A stretch of DNA of 64,000 nucleotides from Anisus vortex. Taxonomy: Eukaryota > Mollusca > Gastropoda > Planorbidae. The DNA is taken from NCBI GenBank assembly GCA_949126835.1, contig OX421507.1, positions 33,276,082-33,340,081 on the forward strand, written 5' to 3'. Below are positions 12,701 through 27,100 of the stretch, one piece after another. A program made the position numbers and the translations under genes. Position 1 is the stretch's first letter; every line of letters starts with the position of its first letter. The notes under the pieces are model-generated. The model made no database searches. It had not been told where the DNA came from and saw only the letters and a list, made by a program, of their open reading frames with translations.

Positions 12701-15700
12701 CCGAGAGCTGTTAGAGCTGGAGGAATCATTGAGCTCTGCTTCGCTGCGGGAGTTCTTCAAGAAGGCTTGTGCTGAGGACCTCCTGGTCTTTTTCCTAACG
12801 CTCCACTTCCTGGAAACGTTGGATTTGTTCACTCCTGGAAGTTTTCTGATAAAGGCTCTCTGGACATATTTTGCTCTTATCCAATTTTCTCTCTGTGTCC
12901 TGGAATAGAGAATTATGTCATGCTCAAATGCTGGAAACAAAAACCAAAGTTATAAATATATCTATATATAAATCAAACCTCTTGTAAAAAATATGCTCAG
13001 CTCATGTAAATACTTTAATAACCAAGAGTAAAAGAAAAATGGTTTTAGTGTAATTTTGACTTGGTAAAATGTGCTTATACATACACACATTCATCAATGC
13101 AATTGTTTTGGCAGGCTTTCCTAAATTTTTACAGAGAATTCGTAACTTCTTTTTTTAAAACAACTAAGTGTACATAACTAGTGATAATTTCAGGCTATTG
13201 GACAAATGTTCAATAGAAGGCAAATATTAAGAAAACAAAAGTTATACAACAAAGTAAAGTACCCGTCAGACCAAATTGATCATAGGGCTAGTGAAGCAGC
13301 GTTCACCAGTTTCTGTGGCCAAGGCATACTAGGTGATTGTGGGACTAGACCAATGCACAACCACCTTTACTACAGCCCAACTAACCTCAGGTACCCATCA
13401 GAGCTGGGTAAACCCAGGGACACCTTCCAGACCCGTGAAAAAAATCATAGTCTTCACCAGGATTTAAACCCAGGACGTATGGTATGTCAGTTGAACGCGC
13501 TGCTCCTCGGCCACCGTGCCCCTTAAACAACATAGACGTGTGATTCAATTAAGTTACTTTGAATGACTGTGGTGGTCTATATATGTAAGTGCATGAAAAG
13601 CAAAGTTCAGTTGGCTGACAGGAACATTCTCCAGATCAAAGGAAAAAAAAATACCAGGAGTTGAATCAAGATTGGTGTCAGAACCTTCAGATTTTAACAA
13701 TCATGTGACTAGCCAGTTTCAATCATGTGACTAACCTGCTTCAATCATGTGACTAACCTGTTTCAATCATGTGACTAACCTGTTTCAATCATGTGACTAA
13801 CCTGTTTCAATCATGTGACTAACCTGTTTCAATCATGTGACTAACCTGTTTCAATCATGTGACTAACCTGTTTCAATCATGTGACTAACCTGTTACAATC
13901 ATGTGACTAGCCCATTTCAATCATGTGACTAGCCCTTTTCAATCATGTGACTAGTCCGTTTCAATCATGTGACTAGCCCGTTTCAATCATGTGACTAACC
14001 TGTTACAATCGGGTGTGGCCCGCACAGCAACTGACTCATTCACCTCAGCCTCGTAGCAACGGTTGACAACATCGTTGCCCAGCTCCAGCATGACCTTCAG
14101 GTGTTCAGGCTCCCAAGTGTCCAAGGTGATAGAACGTACCTGACCAGAAAAATGGAAATAAAATGCTCTCTAATATATTAAACCATAATTGGATCCCTGT
14201 TTGACTACAGTGTTGCACACAATTTAAAAGAAATACGGGTAACAATTTTAAAATGGAGTTTCATCTAAACATTACAATTTATAGACGGAGATTAAAGAAA
14301 TTGTCAGAGAACTAAGTATATCTTCATGAAGCCTATGTTTTTATGGTCGGATACGTTAATCAGTAGTTCCCCAACAATTCACGCCACATTTTTAGGTCAA
14401 CGGTCAATATAATATGCATATATAGTGAAGTCAACTCATATTACCTGGTCTAAATGTGCATTATGGATCAAAACCCAGTCATCAGTTTTTAAAAGAGGCT
14501 TTTGAGCCAGAACAAATAAATGAGCGTATGAAAAATGACAGGTACCCAGGTATGGTTAAACCATCTTATCTCTTACAGACACTCATTTTGTACAGAACAT
14601 TCTTCTGTTCTACACTTATCTCTTACAGACATTCATTTTGTACAGAACATTCTTCTGTTCTACACTTATCTCTTACAGACACTCATTTTGTACAGAACAT
14701 TCTTCTGTTCTACACTTATCTCTTACAGACACTCATTTTGTACAGAACATTCTTCTGTTCTACACTTATCTCTTACAGACATTCATTTTGTACAGAACAT
14801 TCTTCTGTTCTACACTTATCTCTTACAGACACTCATTTTGTACAGAACATTCTTCTGTTCTACACTTATCTCTTACAGACACTCATTTTGTACAGAACAT
14901 TCTTCTGTTCTACACTTATCTCTTACAGACACTCATTTTGTACAGAACATTCTTCTGTTCTACACTTATCTCTTACAGACAATCATTTTGTACAGAACAT
15001 TCTTCTGTTCTACACTTATCTCTTACAGACAATCATTTTGTACAGAACATTCTTCTGTTCTCCACTTATCTCTTACAGACAATCATTTTATACATAACAT
15101 TCTTCTGTTCTACACTTATCCATGGTTTGAGTCTAGTCTTACATTTTCATAAAGTGTTTTAAATGATGTGAAGTGTTTGGTTTTCCTGGTATGTGGAGAT
15201 AACCAATTCCATGCTCAGATGCCACAGATGAATTTAGAATTCATTGCTTTATGTTTTATTATTACCTTTTTTTCAAAAACAAAATTAGTACTTTTAGTAT
15301 CTTCTAAATTCGTAAGCTTAACTCTCTTAAGGCTCAACCGCTAGTGCTGATAGTTGTTGGACGGTGAAGAGCAACATCTCATGGCATAATCAAAAGATAA
15401 AAATTAATTTAACAAACAGTAGAGTGAATATAATCTTTTGGTATAACTAATCTAGATCTATCTTCAAAATTAGTACCAAGGCTTACATGTTTTTTCTTTT
15501 TTATAAATGACTCAAAATATCAATATGTAAGTGTATAACTGCTGATTATTTTGACTCTGCCGTGTGTCAAAAGATTGCAGTTCCAAGTATATATAGATCA
15601 GTGGGATAAAACTTACCTTTGACAAGTGCACACCGAAACCACGGTGTATGCCAGAGCATTCGATGCACAACGTGATGCCCAAATTGATACTGGCCCACCT

Positions 15701-18700
15701 CGGCTCCTGTGCCCCACAATCACAGCATTTGGAATTGCCAGGTATGACTAGTAACTGCTCCATACGTCTAAACAAACATAATCTATTACTTAAAATGTCA
15801 TTATTCTAATATTCACACCAATAAAATGCTATATTAACCCTTACAGTCCCGGTCGCGTATATTTTCCTCTATTTCTGTCCCTCAAACCCAGACACGTATA
15901 TTTCCCTCCAAATATGAAATCTCCTGGAACCCGGCCACGTATATATTCCGCAAGGTATGGTGTCTATTTAAAGAACAAAATAAAGGATTTGATCTTTCAC
16001 CATAGTCTCGGGCAGAATATTTATTCAATAGCTGAATAGTTGAATTTTATTTCGCTTTTTAAATTATGAAAATTGACCAATTGCTGAGTTTCTTTTGTGA
16101 AATTGAAAGTGCGGTCCCAATCAACGCTACCGAAGTACCTTACGTTATTATGGCAGTACATGTTGATGAGACTTTTTCTTATGGATTATTTTTACCAATG
16201 AATACAATTACTTTATGAATTATATTATTCTAATAAGGTAAGTTATTATGTTTCTAGCACTTTACTCTCTTCATGTTATCATAAATTTTTACCCCAAAAA
16301 AAGTTAAAAATAATTTTGGAACCCTATCGATGTCTCAGCCATTCTGAAATAATGTCTGGGATGGAGGGAATAATTAGTAAAATAATGGCTGGGACTGAAG
16401 GTATACATCGCAAATAAGTAGATTGGTACTTTATGGGTTATTTAGTATAAAAATACAATAACAAAATAGTTTCCATGCTCAGAGCAGGGGAAAGTAACTC
16501 ACATTTTTGCTTTGCTCTGCTTTGGCTCAACTGGTGGCGTGTCACTCTGACCCGAATCCTTGAGGGAGCTGCTTGAGTGTCTTTTGGTTTCCTGTGCACA
16601 GAGCAGATGCATGTCACATTGACTTCACAGATACATGTCACATTGACTTCACAGATACATGTCACATTGACTTTACAGATACATGTCACATTGACTTCAC
16701 AGATACATGTCATGTTGACTTCACAGATACATGTCATGTTGACTTCACAGATAGGCCTACATGTCACATTGACTTCACAGATACATGTCACATTGACTTC
16801 ACAGATACATGTCACATTGACTTCACAGATACATGTCACGTTGACTTCACAGATACATGTCACATTGACTTCACAGATACATGTCATATTGACTTCACAC
16901 AACTATATTTCTAAAAACTTCCTTTTCACAAGAAATTGTTACAGCTTCAAAGAAATATAAAATATCAAAGAACTGTCAACAAAGTAACCAATGAACTCAG
17001 AAGAAAGACAAACTGGCAAGCTGTAGTGTAGTAGTGCTATTGTTTTTTTCAATCAATAATCATCAAAGCTAAGACTTTCCAAAAAAAAATATAATATCAA
17101 TCAATATACCTTAACCCTTCCCGTACCGACCTACTTCTATCTATGCTGCCTTCAGTTCTGCTATATAAGCGCCCGGGACTGTAAGGGTTAAAAAGCTGGG
17201 TGGGAATAAGGGATACTCAGATCAAAAGTATATAAATAAACTAAGAGGTCATCCATTAAGTATGTCAACAAAATTGTGGGCGTGGGGGGTAGGGTCTCTA
17301 AAAGTTTGACAATTGTTGACAAGGGGGAGGAAGGGGAAGTAACAATTACCTAAAAATTGATGACATAATTAATGGATACACATTTAATTATATTTTTTTC
17401 AACAAAGTAACCTTTCAGAAGTATATTTTTTAAAGAGGACTTCCTTAACCATTGCAAGTTTAAAAGTGATAGTGTTAGTATCTTTATTAATGGGAAGACT
17501 TATGTTGTAAAATAATCTATTAGTAGATCTTTAGTCTTATGTTGTAAAATAATCTATTAGTAGATCTTTAGTATTATGTTGTAAAATAATCTATTAGTAG
17601 ATCTTTAGTCTTATGTTGTAAAAAAAATCTATTAGTAGATCTTTAGTATTATGTTGTAAAATAATCTATTAGTAGATCTTTAGTCTTATGTTGTAAAATA
17701 ATCTATTAGTAGATCTTTAGTCTTATGTTGTAAAATAATCTATTAGTAGATCTTTAGTCTTATGTTGTAAAATAATCTATTAGTAGATCTTTAGTCTTAT
17801 GTTGTAAAATAATCTATTAGTAGATCTTTAGTCTTATGTTGTAAAATAATCTATTAGTAGATCTTTAGTCTTATGTTGTAAAATAATCTATTAGTAGATC
17901 TTTAGTCTTATGTTGTAAAATAATCTATTAGTAGATCTTTAGTCTTATGTTGTAAAATAATCTATTAGTAGATCTTTAGTCTTATGTTGTAAAATAATCT
18001 ATTAGTAGATCTTTAGTCTTATGTTGTAAAATAATCTATTAGTAGATCTTTAGTCTTATGTTGTAAAATAATCTATTAGTAGATCTTTAGTCTTATGTTG
18101 TAAAATAATCTATTAGTAGATCTTTAGTCTTATGTTGTAAAATAATCTATTAGTAGATCTTTAGTCTTATGTTGTAAAATAATCTATTAGTAGATCTTTA
18201 GTCTTATGTTGTAAAATAATCTATTAGTAGATCTTCAGTCTTATGTTGTAAAATAATCTATTAGTAGATCTTTAGTCTTATGTTGTAAAATAATCTATTA
18301 GTTGATCTTTAGTCTTATGTTGTAAAATAATCTATTAGTAGATCTTTAGTCTTATGTTGTAAAATAATCTATTAGTAGATCTTCAAATCTTAAACAAACA
18401 AATAGGAAACTATTGATTTATTTGTTACTTTGTAATATCTTCGAGAAAAGACACCACAGATATAGTTGATTATTCATTTCATTAGCCTAGCAGGTGAGCT
18501 TAAATCTCAGTATGTTCAACACATTTTATTAGCCTAGCAGGTGAGCTTAAATCTCAGTATGTTAAACACATTTCATTAAGCCCACACCCACTGAATCCAC
18601 TAACTGATAAAGCCAGGATTAAAAGACTCACCACTGAATCCACTAACTGATAAAGCCAGGATTAAAAGACTCACCACTGAATCCACTAACTGATAAAGCC

Positions 18701-21059
18701 AGGATTAAAAGACTCACCACTTCCTGGCTGTGCATTGTCTCTTTATAGGCATGGCTAATGCTGGCATTTAAGGCATTCACCCACAGCTGACACTCCTCAT
18801 CTGTGTCAGCCTGGAGAATATGACTCCTGCATTGGGACAAACAAATGAACTCAAATAACACTTTTAGATCTGATTAAGGTGTCTTAAAGTAAGATAATGT
18901 AGTAATAAAATTTAAGATAATGTAGTAATATAAAGTAAGATAATGTAGTAGTATAAAGTAAGATAATGTAGTTGTATAAAGTAAGATAATGTAGTAGTAT
19001 AAAGTAAGATAATGTAGTAATATAAAGTAAGATAATGTAGTAGTATAAAGTAAGATAATGTAGTAGTATAAAGTAAGATAATGTAGTAATATAATTTAAG
19101 ATAATGTAGTAATATAATTTAAGATAATGTAGTAATATAAAGTAAGATAATGTAGTAATATAAAGTAAGATAATGTAGTAATATAATTTAAGATAATGTA
19201 GTAATATAATTTAAGATAATGTAGTAATATAAAGTAAGATAATGTAGTAATATAAAGTAAGATAATGTAGTAATATAATTTAAGATAATGTAGTAATATA
19301 ATTTAAGATAATGTAGTAGTATAAAGTAAGATAATGTAGTAGTATAAAGTAAGATAATGTAGTAATATAAAGTAAGATAATGTAGTAATATAAAGTAAGA
19401 TAATGTAGTAATATAATTTAAGATAATGTAGTAATATAATTTAAGATAATGTAGTAGTATAAAGTAAGATAATGTAGTAATATAAAGTAAGATAATGTAG
19501 TAGTATAAAGTAAGATAATGTAGTAATATAAAGTAAGATAATGTAGTAGTATAAAGTAAGATAATGTAGTAGTATAAAGTAAGATAATGTAGTAATATAA
19601 AGTAAGATAATGTAGTAATATAAAGTAAGATAATGTAGTAATATAATTTAAGATAATGTAGTAATATAATTTAAGAGAATGTAGTAGTATAAAGTAAGAT
19701 AATGTAGTAGTATAAAGTAAGATAATGTAGTAGTATAAAGTAAGATAATGTAGTAGTATAAAGTATAAAGCCACAAAATTGTAACACAAAGTAACATTGA
19801 ACAACAAAGTCCAGACTTGACAAAAAAAAAAGACAAACCTGGTAGGGGAGAGAACCTCAAAAGAAACAGAAGACAAACCTGGTAGGGGAGAGAACCTCAA
19901 AAGAAACAGAAGACAAACCTGGTAGGGGAGAGAACCTCAAAAGAAACAGAAGACAAACCTGGTAGGGGAGAGAACCTCAAAAGAAACAGAAGACCAACCT
20001 GATAGGGGAGAGAACCTCAAAAGAAACAGAAGACAAACCTGGTAGGGGAGAGAACCTCAAAAGAAACAGAAGACAAACCTGGTAGGGGAGAGAACCTCAA
20101 AAGAAACAGAAGACCAACCTGGTAGGGGAGAGAACCTCAAAAGAAACAGAAGACAAACCTGGTAGGGGAGAGAACCTCAAAAGAAACAGAGGACAAACCT
20201 GGTAGGGGAGAGAACCTCAAAAGAAACAGAAGACAAACCTGGTAGGGGATAGAACCTCAAAAGAAACAGAAGACAAACCTGGTAGGGGAGAGAACCTCAA
20301 AAGAAACAGAAGACAAACCTGGTAGGGGAGAGAACCTCAAAAGAAACAGAAGACAAACCTGGTAGGGGAGAGAACCTCAAAAGAAACAGAAGACAAATCT
20401 GGTAAGGGAGAGAACCTCAAAAGAAACAGAAGACAAACCTGGTAGGGGAGAGAACCTCAAAAGAAACAGAAGACAAACCTGGTAGGGGAGAGAACCTCAA
20501 AAGAAACAGAAGACAAATCTGGTAAGGGAGAGAACCTCAAAAGAAACAGAAGACAAACCTGGTAGGGGATAGAACCTCAAAAGAAACAGAAGACAAACCT
20601 GGTAGGGGAGAGAACTTCAAAACAAAACCTTCTGTCTGCGTCCACCGGTTGCCTTATGGTGCACAACCTCAGGTCATCCTCCATGATGGTCAGTGTGTCC
20701 TTGGTACGCTTGCGGTAGACCAGCTGACTATCCTGAATGCAGAACCACCGCCTGTAGAAATACAAACATATTAACTGATACTTGTTGATATCAATTCTGT
20801 TTGTTTTTACTATTTAAAAAATGTATACAACTGAAAGTATAATAAAAACATAAAATAGTATTTATAGATATAATAGGGCCAGCTGGTCCTGCCATTAGTT
20901 CACCAGGACGTCAACAAACGCCCCAGGCTCTATCCCTGCCACCGACCAATCCCTGTCGCCCTGCAGGAGTTCTAGGGCTAGTGGACATAATAATCTTCTA
21001 TCTAGAAGGAACATCTGTAAACTTATAAGTCAATATATATATATATACACACAGATATG

Positions 21060-21119
<60 letters not shown>

Positions 21120-24100
21120 CAGAAGACTTGTGTCCCTTGTGGACTTTGTAAAAGATGTACAATGAAAAAGAAATAAAACTAAAATTGCAAAGTAAAGTAA
21201 ATAATTCTGTTCTCATACACAGAGAATCATCTCTCTCTCTCTCTATTAAACATAACAGAAAAGATTCCTTCAAGTTGTCTCTATAAACAAAATGTATTTC
21301 TACAATTATTTTTTATGATCAGCATGTCAAACTGTGTTATCTTTTACCATGACTATATATATTTACTACACAAAAAACAACAACTGAAATGACATAAGTA
21401 GGGGCAAGTTCCTGAAAGCCAACAGGCAAATCATGACAAAATTAGTACAGAACTTCATGCCATATAGCTTAAGTTATAGAATGTTTTGAGTTTTGATTTG
21501 TATCTGTAATATAGTTAAAAAGACCAGAGCCAATAGTCCAAAACACAACATGGAGCAGCTCTCAGCTCATGGAGCGGCTCTCAGCTCACCTTACATAGTT
21601 CTTAAAGGCATTACTGTTTCTCTTAAACAAGTATCCTTCAGTCTGTAATAAGTTTCCATCAGCTTTAAGAAAACTGCTGGTACTCAAGTCCTGGAAATAC
21701 ACACAAATAAAATCTATTGTAACACTTTATAGTTGTAGAAATATGTATACGTAAAGTGGAATGTGTATGTGTTCATTTCAATGCCCATTCATTAATATTA
21801 AAACACATAACTTTATCGTCTTATATATTTTACTTGTATAATTTGTGTTCCTCTATGTGTCCTATGTATTGGTTAATCCTCTGTAGTAAAATGATTAGAA
21901 GTCCCGCCTGGTCTTTTAGCTAAATTATATATATAATTTATATAATTATATAAATTAGCATTATATAAATGACAAATAATGGGAACTGGGTGGTTTAGCT
22001 GTCGTACAGCAGTTCCCCATACTGAAAGGTCTCCAGTTCAAACACCAGAACTTTTGATGAGAGGCCTTAGACAGTTACCTGGCACTGGTTAGGGAAAGGG
22101 CAAAGTGGCATGCCATATAATTGCTCTTGTTTCATGTGGTTTAGAAAACTGGTGAGGGCTTCTTTTCTATGGCTTGGGACCAAAACAACTAGGAAAGTAC
22201 TTTTGTAACATGAATGTTTAGGAGAAAAAGAAAAGTTATGTATGTAACCTTGGTTTCAATCAGAAAACGTACTGATAATCAAATAAGTAGTATAATATAA
22301 ATAATTGACCATGTCTAGCAAATAAAGTTATTGGCAAATATTCAAGTCAAAAATTTGAACAAGAGCCAAAAAAAAGAATTAAATATATTTATGTTGTTGT
22401 TTTGTATGTCATGTATTGCATCTCGTTGTAAAAATACAAACAACAATCCAATTACATTTAATCAAACTTGGTTTTCCTGGCACCTGTTGAGTATTAATGC
22501 CAGGTGGTTATGTCAAGTACTGCACTGGGACACCTCAGCTATCCACCTGAATCTTGTATAATGCAAACCCTATGTTTGTTTACTAGTCATTGTTTTCTAT
22601 CATTATTTAGTGTACGGAGGGATTGGTCTCTAGGATATCTCTGGTAAGAAGGGAAACAAATTGTTGCAATATTTTAGTATTGGAAATAACTTGAGACAAT
22701 AAGACAATAGTAGAGATGGGCACATGGGCAAATAACTTTAGGCAAAAGTAGAGATCTTATGGGCAAATAACTTTAGGCAACAGTAGGAATCTTATGGGCA
22801 AATAACTTTAGGCAACAGTAGAGATCTTATTGGAGAATAACTTTAGGCAACAGTAGGGATCTTATGGGCAAATAACTTTAGGCAACAGTAGGGATCTTAT
22901 GGGCAAATAACTTTAGGCAACAGTAGGGATCTTATGGGCAAATAACTTTAGGCAACAGTGGGGATCTTATAGGCAAATAACTTTAGGCAACAGTAGGGAT
23001 CTTATGGGCAAATAACTTTAGGCAACAGTAGGGATCTTATGGGCAAATAACTTTAGGCAACAGTGGGGATCTTTTGTGAAAAAAACAACTTTAGGCAATA
23101 GAAGGAAGCTGACGGGCAAAGAACCTCTCGATCACTCTAGAAGGAATCTTAAAGGCAAATGAATATAAGCAATACTAGGAGAGCTTATGAGCCTTTATTA
23201 TACACAGTAGAGCTTATGGGCATTTATTATACACAGGAGAGCTTATGGGCATTTATCATACACAGGAGAGCTTATGGGCATTTATTATACACAGGAGAGC
23301 TTGTGGGTGTTTATTATACACAGGAGAGCTTATGGGCATTTATTATACACAGGAGAGCTTATGGGTGTTTATCATACACAGGAGAGCTTATGGGCATTTA
23401 TTATACACAGTAAAGCTTATGGGCATTTATTATACACAGGAGAGCTTATGGGCATTTATTATACACAGGAGAGCTTATGGGCATTTATCATACACAGGAG
23501 AGTCTATGGGCATTTATAATACACAGGAGAGCTTATGGGCATTTATTATACACAGGAGAGCTTATGGGCATTTATTATACACAGGAGAGCTTATGGGCAT
23601 TTATTATACACAGTAGAGCTTATGGGCATTTATTATACACAGGAGAGCTTATGGGCATTTATTATACACAGGAGAGCTTATGGGCATTTATTATACACAG
23701 GAGAGCTTATGGGTGTTTATCATACACAGGAGAGCTTATGGGCATTTATTATACACAGTAAAGCTTATGGGCATTTATTATACACAGGAGAGCTTATGGG
23801 CATTTATTATACACAGGAGAGCTTATGGGCATTTATTATACACAGGAGAGCTTATGGGCATTTATTATACACAGGAGAGCTTATGGGTGTTTATCATACA
23901 CAGGAGAGCTTATGGGCATTTATTATACACAGGAGAGCTTATGGGCATTTATCATACACAGGAGAGCTTATGGGCATTTATTATACACAGGAGAGCTTAT
24001 GGGTGTTTATTATACACAGGAGAGCTTATGGGTGTTTATTATACACAGGAGAGCTTATGGGTGTTAATTATACACAGGAGAGCTTATGGGCATTTATTAT

Positions 24101-27100
24101 ACACAGGAGAGTTTATGGGTGTTTATTATACACATGAGAGCGTATGGGTTTTTATCATACACAGGAGCGTATAAGGGCATTTATTATGCACAGGAGAGCT
24201 TATGTGCATTTATTATACACAGGAGAGCTTATGGGCGTTTATTATACACAGGAGAGCTTATGGGTGTTTATTATACACAGGAGAGCTTATGGGCATTTAT
24301 TATACACAGTAGAGCTTATGGGCATTTATTATACACAGGAGAGCTTATGGGTGTTTATTATACACAGGAGAGCTTATGGGCATTTATCATACACAGGAGA
24401 GCTTATGGGCATTTATTATACACAGGAGAGCTTATGGGCATTTATCATACACAGGAGAGCTTATGGGCATTTATTATACACAGGAGAGCTTATGGGTGTT
24501 TATTATGCACAGGAGAGCTTATGGGCATTTATTATACACAGGAGAGCTTATGGGTGTTTATCATACACAGGAGAGCTTATGGGCATTTATTATACACAGT
24601 AGAGCTTATGGGTGTTTATTATACATAGGAGAGCTTATGGGTGTTATTTATACACAGGAGAGCTTATGGGCATTTATTATACACAGGAGAGTTTATGGGT
24701 GTTTATTATACACAGGAGAGCTTATGGGCATTTATTATACACAGGAGAGCTTATGGGTGTTTATTATACACAAGAGAGCTTATGGGCATTTATTATACAC
24801 AGGAGAGCTTATGGGCATTTATTATACACAGGAGAGCTTATGTGCATTTATTATACACAGGAGAGCTTATGGGCGTTTATTATACACAGGAGAGCTTATG
24901 GGTGTTTATTATACACAGGAGAGCTTATGGGTGTTTATTATACACAGGAGAGCTTATGGGTGTTTATTATACACAGGAGAGCTTATGGGTGTTTATTATA
25001 CACAGGAGAGCTTATGGGCATTTATTATACACAGGAGAGCTTATGGGTGTTAATTATACATAGGAGAGCTTATGGGCATTTATTATACACAGGAGAGCTT
25101 ATGGGCGTTTATTATACACAGGAGAGCTTATGGGTGTTTATTATACACAGGAGAGCTTATGGGCATTTATTATACACAGGAGAGCTTATGGGTGTTAATT
25201 ATACACAGGAGAGCTTATGGGTGTTTATTATACACAGGAGAGCTTACGGGCATTTATTATACACAGGAGAGCTTATGGGCATTTATTATACACAGGAGAG
25301 CTTATGGGTGTTAATTATACACAGGAGAGCTTATGGGCATTTATTATACACAGGAGAGCTTATGGGTGTTTATTATACACAGTAGAGCTTATGGGTGTTT
25401 ATTATATACAGGAGAGCTTATGGACATTTATTATACACAGGAGAGCTTATGGACATTTATTATACACAGGAGAGCTTATGGACATTTATTATACACAGGA
25501 GAGCTTATGGACATTTATTATACACAGGAGAGCTTATGGACATTTATTATACACAGGAGAGCTTATGGACATTTTTTATACACAGGAGAGCTTATGGACA
25601 TTTATTATACACAAAGTGATTTCTTCATTCTCATCTAGTTAAGATTTTCCCTACCCTTCACTCACCCTCTCAACGACTGGAAGAAATAAAAACTAAAACT
25701 AAACAAGTTGGACAGGCTAGACAAATAAAAAAAAGTCATAATTTCCCCTAGACACGGAAACAAGGGCTATTAGGTGGAAATCCCTGCCGCCGACCGATCC
25801 CTGCCGAACAAGTGTACATAATAATCTTCTATCTAGAAGGACTGTAAATTTGTAAGTCAACTTATAAGTCAATTAGGCGTCAGCTACTATACAAGGGGGC
25901 ATGGTAGCTGAGCGGCAGCGCGTTCGACTGGCGATCCGAAAGTCCCGGGTTCGAATCCTGGGAAGACTAGGATTATTTTCCGGGACTGGAGGGTGTCCCT
26001 GAGTCTACCCAACTCTGGTGGGCAGGAATGGTCGGCTACTATATAGCGGTGCAAGTTAATTCAGGAATGGTCAGCTACTATATAGAGGAGCAAGTTAATT
26101 CAGGAATGGTCAGCTACTATATAGCGGTGCAAGTTAATTCAGGAATGGTCAGCTACTATATAGCGGTGCAAGTTAATTCAGGAATGGTCAGCTACTATAT
26201 AGAGGAGCAAGTTAATTCAGGAATGGTCAGCTACTATATAGAGGAGCAAGTTAATTAAGGAATGGTCAGCTACTATATAGCGGTGCATTTAATTCAGGAA
26301 TGGTCAGCTACTATATAGAGGAGCAAGTTAATTCAGGAATGGTTAGCTACTATATAGAGGGGCAAGTTAATTCAGGAATGGTTAGCTACTATATAGAGGA
26401 GCAAGTTAATTCAGGAATGGTTAGCTACTATATAGAGGAGCAAGTTAATTCAGGAATGGTTAGCTACTATAAAGAGGAGCAAGTTAATTCAGGAATGATT
26501 AGCTACTATATAGAGGAGCAAGTTAATTCAGGAATGGATGGTCAGCTACTATATAGAGGAGCAAGTTAATTCAGGAATGGTTAGCTACTACTATATAGTA
26601 AAGTAGTAGTAAAGTACCCGTCGGACCGAACTGATCCATAGGTCCGATGAAGCAGCGTTCACCAGTTTCTGAGTACGCATATTCGCACAATAGGGAGATT
26701 GAACGAGTGAACAGACAGGTAGACAGAAAACAAATTCTTATCTTAGTTAGTATGTGGGAAAGACATATAGTCATATAGACTATCAGACAATGGGCAATTA
26801 TAAAGAATGTAAAGTGTAAAGGATACAGTCATATACAGCGACAGTCCCTGATAGAGATACATATACATTGATTTACTGATCGAAACAGACAGACAGGCGG
26901 TTGCACTTATAAATAAATACAGACAAAAGTCTATGGATATATAGAGTGATATCTAAATGTAGAGACAGACCAAAGAGACAGTCGAATATATAAATACATG
27001 TATTATAGATAATCTACATATAAATATATACATGTAAATATATATATATTTTTACATAATACCCATGTGTGTGTGTGTCATAAATAAATAAACATAAGGA

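Noticed and set aside
12900..12930. Alternative acceptor CCAG at 12932 for the ArfGAP exon
   Set aside because: Joining it to the AG-phase end of exon 14000-14139 gives an early stop, whereas the acceptor at 12900 restores the family motif [13 protein letters not shown].
14565..15118. Steroid-receptor-type elements AGAACA...TGTTCT in the 50-bp array
   Set aside because: The half-sites are separated by six bases instead of three, and the pattern is fixed by the repeat. There is no supporting context.
25895..25970. Functional tRNA gene
   Set aside because: A and B boxes are present but the acceptor stem does not pair and the SINE body follows directly, with a 13-bp target duplication around the element.
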